From positions 1 through 41,946 of IMG/VR virus record IMGVR_UViG_3300049459_000094: a DNA stretch of 41,946 nt; one strand, given 5' to 3'. The notes beneath the pieces were generated by a model that was not told the origin of the DNA, made no database searches, and saw only the letters and a program-made list of their open reading frames with translations. Source of the DNA: a virus. Of the stretch, positions 31,724-38,035 are shown in pieces. The translations under genes were made by a program, and so were the position numbers. Each line of letters starts with the position of its first letter. The stretch's first letter is position 1.

Positions 31724-31974
31724 GCGCGTTCCATCCCTGCATATCCGATCAGGAATTTTCGCTCTTTCGGATTGTCTCTCATCTGCTTGCGACGATTGCG
31801 CAGGTATTCGTTTCTGCGATCTAGGCGTCGGCGCCTTGCGGCTATCTCCTCATCTCTCAATTGGTGAATGAGAGATTCGACAACGGCTTCGGATGATTTG
31901 TACAACGTGGCTATCTCTATGTAGTCCATGTTCCCAGCCCGAAAGAGAGTGAGAGCGTTCATGCGTACCTTCAT
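31720..31974 (-). CDS. small HTH-like protein
   Basis: The 84-residue basic protein contains NMDYIEIATLYKSSEAVVES, which could form a helix-turn-helix (A-x-L-Y-x-S-x-A-x-V). A long Arg-rich helix follows (RRRRLDRRNEYLRNRRKQM). It could bind nucleic acid, perhaps as a terminase-like or regulatory HTH. It lies between RusA and a small helical gene with 4-bp overlaps. Start alternatives are residues 1 or 5. Confidence 0.6.
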   Translation of the reverse strand: MKVRMNALTLFRAGNMDYIEIATLYKSSEAVVESLIHQLRDEEIAARRRRLDRRNEYLRNRRKQMRDNPKERKFLIGYAGMERA

Positions 31975-32153
31975 TGTGCTGCCCTCTGCTGGTAGTCTGA
32001 AATGATGCTTTCGAAGGCGATCAGATGCCGTTCGCGCTGCTCGATGTCGAACTCAGGGCGCGGCTTGCGGGATTTCCGGCCGTGCGTCTCTAGCCAGGTC
32101 TGGAGACTCCAGATGCGGGAGGAAATGAAATCTATCTTTTCCTGGTTTGTCAT
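31971..32153 (-). CDS. small helical hypothetical protein
   Basis: The 60-residue, strongly charged protein (QEKIDFISSRIWSLQTWLE and RKSRKPRPEFDIEQRER) is predicted to be two helices. It overlaps the neighbouring genes by 4 bp each, consistent with a co-translated gene. No family is recognised. Confidence 0.6.
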   Translation of the reverse strand: MTNQEKIDFISSRIWSLQTWLETHGRKSRKPRPEFDIEQRERHLIAFESIISDYQQRAAQ

Positions 32154-32623
32154 CCGGCGAACGCCTCCATGATGATAAGCTTGCGGGTCTTTGAAACTCC
32201 ACAGAACCGCCAGCCGGCCTTTTTAAAGCAATAACCCCAAACAGGGTTGCCGCGGATCATCTTGGCCGGGACGGCATAGGTGTCGATGTAGGTATAGAGG
32301 CGCTCACCGGGCCAACGAGCCCACGCCAAAGCCATTGCCGCTTTGAGGATGCTGCTGGCGCGCTCGTCGCTTTCGTTGCGGAAGACCGCGCAGTTGATGC
32401 CTTCTTGTCCGTCTGCAGACCTGAATTTGCGCCAGACGCACAAAGCGCGGGCGTCGGCTGTCAGCAGAACAATCTTTTCACCTGGACCCGCGAACAGTTT
32501 CGGCTTGCGGCCGTCGATATAGACGTAGCGGCTGTAATGGCGATCGAACAGCGAGCGGGCGGTATCGTTACCGTCCTTCACTTCGATCCAGCTTTCTCCG
32601 AAGAGGAAAGGTTGTTCTGTCAT
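32150..32623 (-). CDS. conserved phage protein, possibly Mom/GNAT-like
   Basis: The 157-residue protein has conserved blocks FDRHYSRYVYIDGRKPKLFA, KIVLLTADARALCVWRKFRS and NPVWGYCFKKAGWRFCGVSK. The order of strand, helix and the aromatic Gly-rich C-terminus resembles small GNAT-fold phage proteins, a group that includes the Mu DNA-modifying protein Mom. The similarity is suggestive only; neither acetyl-CoA binding nor a base substrate can be shown. It lies beside the DUF5131 gene. Confidence 0.65.
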   Translation of the reverse strand: MTEQPFLFGESWIEVKDGNDTARSLFDRHYSRYVYIDGRKPKLFAGPGEKIVLLTADARALCVWRKFRSADGQEGINCAVFRNESDERASSILKAAMALAWARWPGERLYTYIDTYAVPAKMIRGNPVWGYCFKKAGWRFCGVSKTRKLIIMEAFAG

Positions 32624-32680
32624 GTCGCCGCCTTATGTGTGTTCCCATCTCCAAGAGTGAGGATGGATTTGTGTATGAAA

Positions 32681-33547
32681 TCAGGCTGTTACGGACGGAA
32701 AGCCGTTCCATGTAACGCCGTCGATCGTCCGCCCTGACCTCTTTTTTCCGACCTTGCTGATAATCTCGTTGCCGAGGTGCTGATACCGATCGGGGTCTTT
32801 TCCGAATGAAATGAAGTTCAATGATCCATCTTCGAGCTTCTGACCCCAAGCCAGCCATTCGCCGTTTTGCTTGTGATGAAACGAGGATCCAGCATCCAAA
32901 GCTTGGTCGCGCAGATCGCGGAACCATTCGGGATGCGACGGACGGGACATATGACCGCCCTGATCGGTCTCGCCGCCGGTAATGATCCAGTCTGGCATGA
33001 ACGCGCGCGGAATGACGATCGGGCCAAGCAACGGCTCGAATGATCCGAAGCTGAACAGCGGCTTCGTCTCTATCTTGGCAACCTCAAGTGCCGGCAGGTT
33101 GATGTCAGTGCGCTTCTGGTCCTCAACTGTGGTGCCGAGAGCGGCGTTACGCGGCAGCCCGCCGGCGGCGTCCGATAGCTTGACGATATTCTGCGGACGC
33201 TTGGTCAGCAGCAGATAGACGAGGTTCGGCGTCTTACGCATGACCTCGAAAGCATCAGCGCGCCATTCGGCCGGAACCTGATTGTCAAAGATGTCGGCAA
33301 GGCTGGCGCAGAATACGAACGGACGATCGCCATCTTTTTCGGCCTGCTTCTGCCAGCGGACAGGATCGTGCCACGTGCTGGCGCCGGTGCGCTTGCGCTC
33401 GCCGTGCGGTCCCCATTGGACCTTTCCATAACGCTTGTCCATCAGTGCCTCAGCATAGCAGCCGTCGCACGCCGGGGAGACCTTCGTGCAGCCCATCCAT
33501 GGATTCCATGTGTGGCGCGTCCAAGATATTGCAGAGTTCTCAGCCAT
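32681..33547 (-). CDS. DUF5131 / phage Gp37-Gp68 family protein
   Basis: The 288-residue protein opens ISWTRHTWNPWMGCTKVSPA, continuing CDGCYAEAL. The three Cys residues C20, C27 and C30 form the invariant metal-binding triad of the Gp37/Gp68 family. VFCASLADIFDNQVP, YLLLTKRPQNI and PDWIITGGETDQGG are further conserved blocks. The fold is radical-SAM-like but with a non-standard Cys spacing. Its substrate is unknown; genes of this family are frequent in phage accessory regions. Confidence 0.88.
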   Translation of the reverse strand: MAENSAISWTRHTWNPWMGCTKVSPACDGCYAEALMDKRYGKVQWGPHGERKRTGASTWHDPVRWQKQAEKDGDRPFVFCASLADIFDNQVPAEWRADAFEVMRKTPNLVYLLLTKRPQNIVKLSDAAGGLPRNAALGTTVEDQKRTDINLPALEVAKIETKPLFSFGSFEPLLGPIVIPRAFMPDWIITGGETDQGGHMSRPSHPEWFRDLRDQALDAGSSFHHKQNGEWLAWGQKLEDGSLNFISFGKDPDRYQHLGNEIISKVGKKRSGRTIDGVTWNGFPSVTA

Positions 33548-33565
33548 GACTATTCCCCTTTGATT

Positions 33566-33937
33566 TCAGGCGCGATGATGTAGGCCAATCGCCGAGAAGA
33601 CCGCAGCAACCATCGTGCGAATGAGATGCGCATCTTCGCCGCCAAGGAGAGCCGTGGCCCGTTCGATTGCTCTGTCATTCTTTCGCAACTCCTCTCGTGC
33701 GTAAGCTAATCCGCTGACCGCCTCGACGCGGAATAGCTCTTCAGGCTTTATGGAAATTCTCGGATCACCATACCAAGTGTCCTTTGTGCGGGTATAAGAC
33801 CACCCGAGATCGCGAGCTGCCTTGCGGATGCGCGTCTGCACATCGCCAATAGATCGCGGCGCTATTTCGTCTCTCAACGCTCTCTGACAAAAATCAACTG
33901 TACTCATTTCTGACTTCTCCGATGGCTTTTCGGACAT
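33566..33937 (-). CDS. hypothetical protein
   Basis: The 123-residue protein may start at the ATG at 33937 or at 33904. Both are preceded by GGAG at the same 9-base spacing, within an imperfectly duplicated sequence. The body (LRDEIAPRSIGDVQTRIRKA, then ARDLGWSYTRTKDTWYGDPR) suggests a small winged-helix or helix-rich DNA-binding protein. It precedes the DUF5131 gene and follows a gene-free structured region. Function is unknown. Confidence 0.6.
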   Translation of the reverse strand: MSEKPSEKSEMSTVDFCQRALRDEIAPRSIGDVQTRIRKAARDLGWSYTRTKDTWYGDPRISIKPEELFRVEAVSGLAYAREELRKNDRAIERATALLGGEDAHLIRTMVAAVFSAIGLHHRA

Positions 33938-34013
33938 TTCCGAAATCTCCTGTGGTTATCTCAGCTCGTTCGAAGGAGCGTTTGAGATGACCAACAGGAC
34001 CACTCATGTAACT

Positions 34014-34057
34014 GGCGACAAGGATTTGATCCTTGCAGGGATTCCGTCCTTGTCGCC
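34014..34057. repeat. 11-bp inverted repeat with competing inner hairpin
   Basis: GGCGACAAGGA (34014-34024) is the exact reverse complement of TCCTTGTCGCC (34047-34057), with a 22-base loop. Inside, CAAGGAT and ATCCTTG form another 7-bp hairpin around TTG that uses the same left arm. The two structures exclude each other, as in attenuators and other switches. Confidence 0.75.
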
Positions 34058-34216
34058 TGCAGCCCGCCGCGCTGGGCAAACAGCAAATTCCTATACCGGG
34101 CCTTCCGCCGCCGCTTTTGGTCCGGTTGATGCGGGCAAGCTTGACGAAGGTGTCTCGTCGTTAGGTTTGCTCGCAGTTCGCATAACGGCACGCTTTAAGC
34201 GGCCATCGATAAAGGT

Positions 34217-34261
34217 GTTTCGCTCGGGAGAGGTTGGGGAGGACTTTCCCCCGAGCGAAAC
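34217..34261. repeat. 12-bp perfect inverted repeat
   Basis: GTTTCGCTCGGG (34217-34228) pairs exactly with CCCGAGCGAAAC (34250-34261) around a 21-base loop. It lies right after the stop of the 34271-34450 gene on the minus strand. There is no T-run, so it is not a classic intrinsic terminator. It may protect a transcript end or mark an origin. Confidence 0.75.
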
Positions 34262-34270
34262 GCTCGACGC

Positions 34271-34450
34271 TCACCGGGAGGGAGAGTGAACGTTGAGATC
34301 TGCAATGTGATTCTGCAGGTCGCTTTCAAGCGCCCCGTAATCGAAGCTGTCGTCTTCTTCTTCCTCGCGGCTGATCTGCGACGAGCGCCTAACGCTGGCG
34401 AGAACGATGCCAACGACGAGAACCAGGAAAATGACTATGGCCGCAATCAT
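34271..34450 (-). CDS. small single-pass membrane protein
   Basis: The 59-residue protein has ATG at 34450 and GGAG 8 bases upstream, ending in TGA at 34273-34271. The N-terminal membrane helix (MIAAIVIFLVLVVGIVLASV) is followed by a basic then strongly acidic tail (RRSSQISREEEEDDSFDYG). This layout puts the acidic tail in the cytoplasm. It is the last of three membrane genes with overlapping stop and start codons. Function is unknown. Confidence 0.7.
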   Translation of the reverse strand: MIAAIVIFLVLVVGIVLASVRRSSQISREEEEDDSFDYGALESDLQNHIADLNVHSPSR

Positions 34451-34590
34451 GCTCTTGGCTCCTTATCGCCTATGCGTGGGGAAGGCTGGACGCTGGAAAC
34501 TGCAATGACGATCAGCAGAAAGAACGCCGCCGTGACGAGCAGAATGCAAATGCTTCCGGCCAGAGGGTGTTCGGCAATGAAGGTGCTCAT
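34447..34590 (-). CDS. small single-pass membrane protein
   Basis: The 47-residue protein has ATG at 34590 and TGA overlapping the next ATG. It contains a central membrane helix (SICILLVTAAFFLLIVIAV) and short polar ends. GGAG lies upstream of the start. It is translationally linked to both neighbours, which supports it as a real gene. Function is unknown. Confidence 0.68.
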   Translation of the reverse strand: MSTFIAEHPLAGSICILLVTAAFFLLIVIAVSSVQPSPRIGDKEPRA

Positions 34591-34754
34591 GAACGTGCTC
34601 CTTCGGTGAGATTGCCGCGCAAAACTGAGGCCGTCGCCATCAAAGTAAGACCCGCGACAAAGCCGAAACCGAAGGCATTCATGATCGAAGGGCTGGAGAC
34701 GAATGCCCAGGTTTCAATCGCCATGATCGCAAATTGGATGAGTAGCGTTCTCAT
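34587..34754 (-). CDS. small membrane protein
   Basis: The 55-residue protein has ATG at 34754; a longer upstream frame overlaps the DUF551 gene and is less likely. It is hydrophobic, with two segments (LLIQFAIMAIETWAFV and AFGFGFVAGLTLMATASVL). Start and stop overlap neighbouring genes. Possible roles include superinfection exclusion; sequence gives no proof. Confidence 0.65.
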   Translation of the reverse strand: MRTLLIQFAIMAIETWAFVSSPSIMNAFGFGFVAGLTLMATASVLRGNLTEGARS

Positions 34755-34755
34755 G

Positions 34756-35124
34756 TCAGTCTCCGGTCTTTGTGGGTTGCGGTGGGGAAGGAAGGGGTTG
34801 CCAGTGGGTGGGTTCGTCAAGCTCAACGGTGTAATCGTCGTCCTCTGGGGAGAAGATCATCCACCAGCCACTGAATTTCGCGTCAGCTACGAAGAAGCCG
34901 TTCTTAGCCTCTCCGCAGATGAGGATGATGCTTCCGTCCTTCGGCGCCGTGTTGATGTCCTGCCACCGATCGCGGTTGCGTTCAGCCAGGATGGCGCGAA
35001 CCATCATCTGCTCCGTGCTGACATCGTCGTTGTTCGCAAGGGCTTCATCGAGCATGCGATCAACGGTCTGTCTCACGTCGTCGGGAATTGCAGGGTGTTC
35101 TTTGTCTGGTGAAATGGGGGTCAT
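34756..35124 (-). CDS. DUF551-like phage protein
   Basis: The protein has 122 residues. The C-terminal half, RWQDINTAPKDGSIILICGE, then ending EPTHWQPLPSPP, is the DUF551 signature (W-x-I-x-x-A-P-K-D-G ... T-H-W-x-P-L-P). This small beta domain is widespread in phage accessory genes; function is unknown. The N-terminal 45 residues are helical. It overlaps upstream by 4 bp. Confidence 0.75.
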   Translation of the reverse strand: MTPISPDKEHPAIPDDVRQTVDRMLDEALANNDDVSTEQMMVRAILAERNRDRWQDINTAPKDGSIILICGEAKNGFFVADAKFSGWWMIFSPEDDDYTVELDEPTHWQPLPSPPQPTKTGD

Positions 35125-35219
35125 GCTGCATCGTCCTTGAAGCGATATATCTTCTCACCAACGGCCCAGGTCAGATCTTCGTCTACGGCCACGTCGATAT
35201 GATCACCGGCCTCGTTCAC
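35121..35219 (-). CDS. very small hypothetical protein
   Basis: A 32-residue frame runs from GTG at 35219 to TGA at 35123-35121, sharing an ATGA overlap with the DUF551 gene. AGGGGG lies upstream of the GTG. The product is acidic (DHIDVAVDEDLTWAVGEKI). It overlaps the end of the upstream gene by 17 bp. Without it, a 78-bp gap would be left in an otherwise gap-free operon. Confidence 0.42.
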   Translation of the reverse strand: MNEAGDHIDVAVDEDLTWAVGEKIYRFKDDAA

Positions 35220-35406
35220 AACCCCCTACCTGCTCAAGAGCGCTCGCAGCGAAGAGAGGATCATTCATGCCGTTGGTCGCGTCGATCAGCCAAACCCACT
35301 GGCCATCAAGGTCTTCGGAGAAGTTTTTCAGCGTCGTGCAGTTGCCAGCCTTGTTGAAGGAAAGCTTGAACCGGTGCGCGCAGAGAGGCTTGACGATCTC
35401 GCTCAT
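35203..35406 (-). CDS. hypothetical protein
   Basis: The 67-residue protein (LCAHRFKLSFNKAGNCTTLK and DLDGQWVWLIDATNGMNDP) is probably a small beta-rich fold. ATG at 35406 overlaps the stop of the preceding gene, with GAGGA just upstream. No family is recognised. It is part of the early minus-strand operon after cro. Confidence 0.6.
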   Translation of the reverse strand: MSEIVKPLCAHRFKLSFNKAGNCTTLKNFSEDLDGQWVWLIDATNGMNDPLFAASALEQVGGCERGR

Positions 35407-35555
35407 TTCCTCACTCCCAAGGCTGCCTTACGTCCGGCGTCGAGGCGTCCGATCAGCCTTCGGTAGATGAATTGGGGTAGTGTGCAGGGGTATGGAGCGG
35501 GAATGGCGATTGCTTCCCAGCGGTAGTTTCGGCCGTTGTATTTGAGATTGGTCAT
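35403..35555 (-). CDS. small basic hypothetical protein
   Basis: The 50-residue basic protein (MTNLKYNGRNYRWEAIAIP and LPQFIYRRLIGRLDAGRKA) runs from ATG at 35555 to TGA at 35405-35403, overlapping neighbours at both ends. Its length is below common gene-calling limits. The linked start codons and good composition support it. Function is unknown. Confidence 0.65.
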   Translation of the reverse strand: MTNLKYNGRNYRWEAIAIPAPYPCTLPQFIYRRLIGRLDAGRKAALGVRK

Positions 35556-36031
35556 GCTGGCCTCGATACGGCGGCGACCAGCTCTGTGAGCTTCACAATC
35601 CCGCCTGTTGCTATTGAAATTGCTTTCAACGAACGAGTGGTCGTGTTGTGACCGCTCATGATCCGATAGAGGTGCGCACGACTAATGCCGATCTTGATGC
35701 AAAAGCCCGAAGCGCTCTCTCCGACATCACTAAGATATCGGCTTACAGGATGATCAACCTTCGGAGTTGCGGGCTCTTTTTTGTCATTGAGAGGAATTGC
35801 GTTCTCTCTCAAGAAGTCGTTGACCTCGACGGCGAATTTGAACCATTCCCCTCTTACGCGGAGGTGGCTGAAGCGAGAATGCAACTCGCCTTCCTCTTCC
35901 TTGCCTCCTTCAGTAACGCCAATGAGCGTGCAAACAGTAGGGCATCCGGTCGTAAGGCTGCTGAAGCGTCGGCGTGGATCGTTAGAATATCCGATCTTAA
36001 CGAGGCCTTGCGTTTCGATGAAATAGATCAC
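35552..36031 (-). CDS. T5orf172 (MUG113)-type nuclease domain fused to Cro/YdaS-like HTH
   Basis: The 159-residue protein has an N-terminal T5orf172 domain of the GIY-YIG superfamily: YFIETQGLVKIGYSNDPRRR, SLTTGCPTVCTLIGV and EGELHSRFSHLRVRGEWF. The C-terminal part (SGFCIKIGISRAHLYRIMSG, then NTTTRSLKAISIATGGIV) is an HTH like that of Cro/YdaS repressors. It begins with a 4-bp overlap to the Cro-like gene and thus comes from the same promoter. The fusion suggests a nuclease targeted by, or regulated through, operator-like DNA. Confidence 0.78.
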   Translation of the reverse strand: MIYFIETQGLVKIGYSNDPRRRFSSLTTGCPTVCTLIGVTEGGKEEEGELHSRFSHLRVRGEWFKFAVEVNDFLRENAIPLNDKKEPATPKVDHPVSRYLSDVGESASGFCIKIGISRAHLYRIMSGHNTTTRSLKAISIATGGIVKLTELVAAVSRPA

Positions 36032-36306
36032 GCCGCCACCTCTTTGGCTTTGGCCTTTGCTTTGTCGCGCGGAGCGTTGGCGCTGACCACAACAAGCTTC
36101 TCAAGCGTCAAATCCTTCGGATCGACTTCCTTGCCGTCTGCCTTCTGTGCTGCCTTTAAAAGGGGCTGCCAGTACTCGACTGGTATGCTCCAGCGGCGCT
36201 TCATTTCGGAGACGCCAGACGGGCTTACGCCAAGGATTTTAGCGAGCTGCACGTTCGATCCGAACAGCTTGAAAACATCGAGAATGGTGTTGATCTTTTT
36301 TGCCAT
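36028..36306 (-). CDS. cro: Cro-like HTH regulator
   Basis: The 92-residue protein has an HTH (FGSNVQLAKILGVSPSGVSE, followed by MKRRWSIPVEYW) in the YdaS/Cro style. A basic Ala/Lys tail (DKAKAKAKEVAA) follows. It is divergent from the cI-like gene and shares operator sites at 36316-36355. The ATG lies 6 bases after the -10 hexamer with no ribosome site, so the mRNA is probably leaderless. It should compete with the repressor for the lytic decision. Confidence 0.82.
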   Translation of the reverse strand: MAKKINTILDVFKLFGSNVQLAKILGVSPSGVSEMKRRWSIPVEYWQPLLKAAQKADGKEVDPKDLTLEKLVVVSANAPRDKAKAKAKEVAA

Positions 36307-36312
36307 AACATT

Positions 36313-36341
36313 GTTCTACACGCATCGTGTTGCGTTGTCAA
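36313..36341 (-). promoter_or_regulatory. promoter for cro and the minus-strand operon (PR-like)
   Basis: The minus strand has TTGACA (36341-36336), a 17-base spacer and TAGAAC (36318-36313). One operator lies in the spacer and another over the -35. Transcription would start at or next to the cro ATG. Confidence 0.75.
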
Positions 36342-36355
36342 CATGCATCGTGTTG
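36316..36355. promoter_or_regulatory. two repressor operators between cI and cro
   Basis: Site A is CTACACGCATCGTGTTG (36316-36332). Site B is CAACATGCATCGTGTTG (36339-36355). Both fit CAACACG-N3-CGTGTTG. The two centres are 23 bp apart, about two helix turns. They cover the PR-like promoter; site B ends 10 bp before the cI -10. Confidence 0.8.
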
Positions 36356-36365
36356 CGGAAAACGG

Positions 36366-36371
36366 TATAAT
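36366..36371 (+). promoter_or_regulatory. -10 element for cI (PRM-like)
   Basis: A perfect TATAAT lies 6 bases before the cI ATG. No good -35 is seen at 16-18 bp, which fits a promoter activated by repressor bound at site B, as in lambda PRM. The predicted transcript starts at the ATG. Confidence 0.6.
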
Positions 36372-36377
36372 TTTTAC

Positions 36378-37079
36378 ATGAGCGACAAGGGCAAAAGATT
36401 GAGAGACGCGCGTTTCGACGCTGGATTCAACACGGCCAAGGCTGCCGCCGAAGCGTTGGGGATTCGCCCCTCGACCTACAGCGCCCACGAAAACGGCCAA
36501 AATGACTACGGTATTGAAGAGGCCCAGGTCTATGCGCGCCGCTTTGGCACAGATCCAATCTGGTTGTTAACAGGTGTCACAAATACCCAAAATCTAGCCC
36601 TTGCAGATGGATCATCTCCCTCTAATGTAGTACTTCTGCGCGAGACACCGAATGCCACTATTGGTGATGATATCTCGTCAGACGGGAAAAAAATCCCGGT
36701 CTACGGACAGGCCGTTGGCGGGGTGGATGGAGAATTCATAATGAATGGGAGTGTCCTCTACGAGGTTATGGCACCCCCTAATCTATCGCAGATATCTGGG
36801 GCATACGCTGTCAGCATAGCCGGCGATTCCATGTATCCAAGATACGAAGACGGGGAAGTAGCTTTTGTAGATCCAAGCAGGCGGGTGAGAAAAGGTGACT
36901 ATGTCGTCGCCCAGATTCGCTACGAGGAAGAAGGGCCGATCCTGGCCTTCGTCAAAAAATTCGTCCGGCACAATGCGGATGAACTCGTAGTCGAGCAGTT
37001 CAACCCACCGAAGGAAATGAAGTTTCCTCATCACAATGTCGTGTCTGTGCATTACATCGCAATGGCAGGCAACGCTTGA
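36378..37079 (+). CDS. cI: cI-like repressor (HTH plus S24 LexA-type peptidase)
   Basis: The 233-residue protein has an N-terminal HTH at about 5-60 (RLRDARFDAGFNTAKAAAEA, then LGIRPSTYSAHENGQNDYG). The C-terminal LexA/S24 domain has Ser151 (IAGDSMYPRYEDGE) and a catalytic Lys at 193-194 (AFVKKF). YGQAVGG, about residues 109-115, is the probable self-cleavage region, although the typical Ala-Gly bond is not evident. It should hold lysogeny and be inactivated by RecA after DNA damage. The start at 36378 lacks a ribosome site and appears leaderless. Confidence 0.9.
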   Translation: MSDKGKRLRDARFDAGFNTAKAAAEALGIRPSTYSAHENGQNDYGIEEAQVYARRFGTDPIWLLTGVTNTQNLALADGSSPSNVVLLRETPNATIGDDISSDGKKIPVYGQAVGGVDGEFIMNGSVLYEVMAPPNLSQISGAYAVSIAGDSMYPRYEDGEVAFVDPSRRVRKGDYVVAQIRYEEEGPILAFVKKFVRHNADELVVEQFNPPKEMKFPHHNVVSVHYIAMAGNA

Positions 37080-37098
37080 AGAGCCTGGTGCTCATTAC

Positions 37099-37132
37099 AG
37101 CCTGACGACATTTCTTTTGCGCTCGTCAGGCT
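37099..37132 (+). terminator. intrinsic terminator after cI
   Basis: AGCCTGACGA (37099-37108) and TCGTCAGGCT (37123-37132) form a perfect 10-bp stem, followed by GATTTCTC. It lies 20 bp after the cI stop. The T-run is interrupted, so efficiency may be moderate. Confidence 0.7.
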
Positions 37133-37627
37133 GATTTCTCTGTACCCTATATCTCTATCTCAGTATGAATCTCTCTTTGAGATCATCCCTGCTTTTTGGT
37201 GAGATTGTTGTGATGTTCGCAAACCAAGAACCACGCCGGCAAACAGCGCGTTCCTGGCTCGGAAGGGATATCCTGCTCATTGGAGCCGATCGTCGCTTAT
37301 TCCGCTACGTGCCAACCATCAACAGCCGGTTGCACATCTTGAGGTCTTTTTCAGGGGCTTCCCTGACGATCTGGGCACCTCACCGGCTTTCGCCGCCAGA
37401 GACCCATTAGGCCTGATCGCATCCCGTTCCTTGCCCAACATCAACGCACAGTCCGAACCGGTCCGCGTCATACTATGCGCTCTGGTTTGAAACTGGTTGC
37501 ATTTCGATAACAGTTTGGTAAATTAACCATACTGGTTCGGTCCGCAAACCATTCTCGCCAGTCTCGCCCCGGCTCCTTCGAAGAGTGCGGGGCGTTCCTT
37601 TTATATCCTCCCTGATTCGCAACATGT
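37133..37627. other. gap between repressor and early operon
   Basis: About 495 bp have no convincing gene. A frame of up to 81 residues at 37165-37410 (or 65 residues from 37213) lacks a ribosome site, so I leave it uncalled. A terminator-like hairpin ends the region at about 37.6 kb. Before it lie a weak TTGCAT-N16-TAAATT promoter (37497-37524) and three copies of the motif ACTGGTT or its near match. A short RNA is possible here. Confidence 0.45.
37565..37602 (+). terminator. intrinsic terminator upstream of PL
   Basis: CGCCCCG (37565-37571) pairs with CGGGGCG (37588-37594), with additional CTC/GAG pairing inside. TTCCTTTTATAT follows. Its tail resembles that of the terminator at 27824-27862. 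It insulates PL from transcription coming from cI. Confidence 0.72.
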
Positions 37628-37688
37628 CAACACGCTGGATGTAATTCAACATTCGTCAACACGATTGATGTTGACACGCTCCGTGTTG
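37628..37688. promoter_or_regulatory. three repressor operators at the early promoter
   Basis: The sites are CAACACGCTGGATGTAA (37628-37644), CAACACGATTGATGTTG (37657-37673) and TGACACGCTCCGTGTTG (37672-37688). All fit the consensus found at cI/cro. The last two overlap by 2 bp. The second covers the -35 edge and the third the spacer of PL, so repressor binding should block polymerase. Confidence 0.78.
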
Positions 37689-37699
37689 GGTGACATACT
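37671..37699 (+). promoter_or_regulatory. early plus-strand promoter (PL-like)
   Basis: A perfect TTGACA (37671-37676) is 17 bases from CATACT (37694-37699). The expected start lies near 37706, about 50 bases before the first gene. The arrangement of operators is the same as at the cro promoter. Confidence 0.75.
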
Positions 37700-37756
37700 C
37701 CCCTACATCACCAAACGAAACCGAACGGCTCCGGCCAATCAAAGGGGGAATGTGAA

Positions 37757-37960
37757 ATGAGCAAGACATTCGCAGAAACGTACACGATGCGCAGCCGCCA
37801 CTATCAGCTTCTGGGCGAGGCCGGGAAGATGCTGGCCCAAGCATACCTTGAGGCTGATCATGAAAATCAGGAAGCCATCAAGGCCCACGTATTAGAGGCC
37901 ATGGTTCATTCGCTGGTCGAACATCACCGGCTTACTCGGGAAGACATTCACGGTGCCTGA
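37757..37960 (+). CDS. hypothetical protein, first gene of early operon
   Basis: The 67-residue helical protein (MRSRHYQLLGEAGKMLAQAY and NQEAIKAHVLEAMVHSLVEH) starts at an ATG with AGGGGG upstream. As the first gene after the early promoter it may act immediately after infection, for example as a host takeover or anti-repressor peptide, but it has no recognisable domain. Confidence 0.68.
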   Translation: MSKTFAETYTMRSRHYQLLGEAGKMLAQAYLEADHENQEAIKAHVLEAMVHSLVEHHRLTREDIHGA

Positions 37961-38035
37961 TCCCCTTCGGCATCCGCCCTTCACCGGCCGGATATCGAAA
38001 TGGAACACCTAACTGCAAACCCGGAGGGAATGACG

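Larger units (their letters stand above)
33938..34270. other. gene-free, hairpin-rich region
   Basis: This 333-bp stretch has no convincing gene on either strand. Short frames lack ribosome sites. It contains two long inverted repeats, described separately, at 34014-34057 and 34217-34261. Candidates are a replication origin, a packaging-like site or an untranslated regulatory leader for the minus-strand genes. Confidence 0.6.

Noticed and set aside
33894-34007. 37-residue frame upstream of the 33937 gene
   Set aside because: No ribosome site and it overlaps the start of a better gene; the region is better explained by structured non-coding sequence.
34217-34261. Intrinsic terminator
   Set aside because: The stem is strong but there is no T-run on either strand and the loop is 21 bases, so it is listed as an inverted repeat only.
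37165-37410. 81-residue plus-strand gene after cI
   Set aside because: No ribosome site, no coupling to neighbours and a composition that could arise by chance. Kept only as a mention in the gap description.
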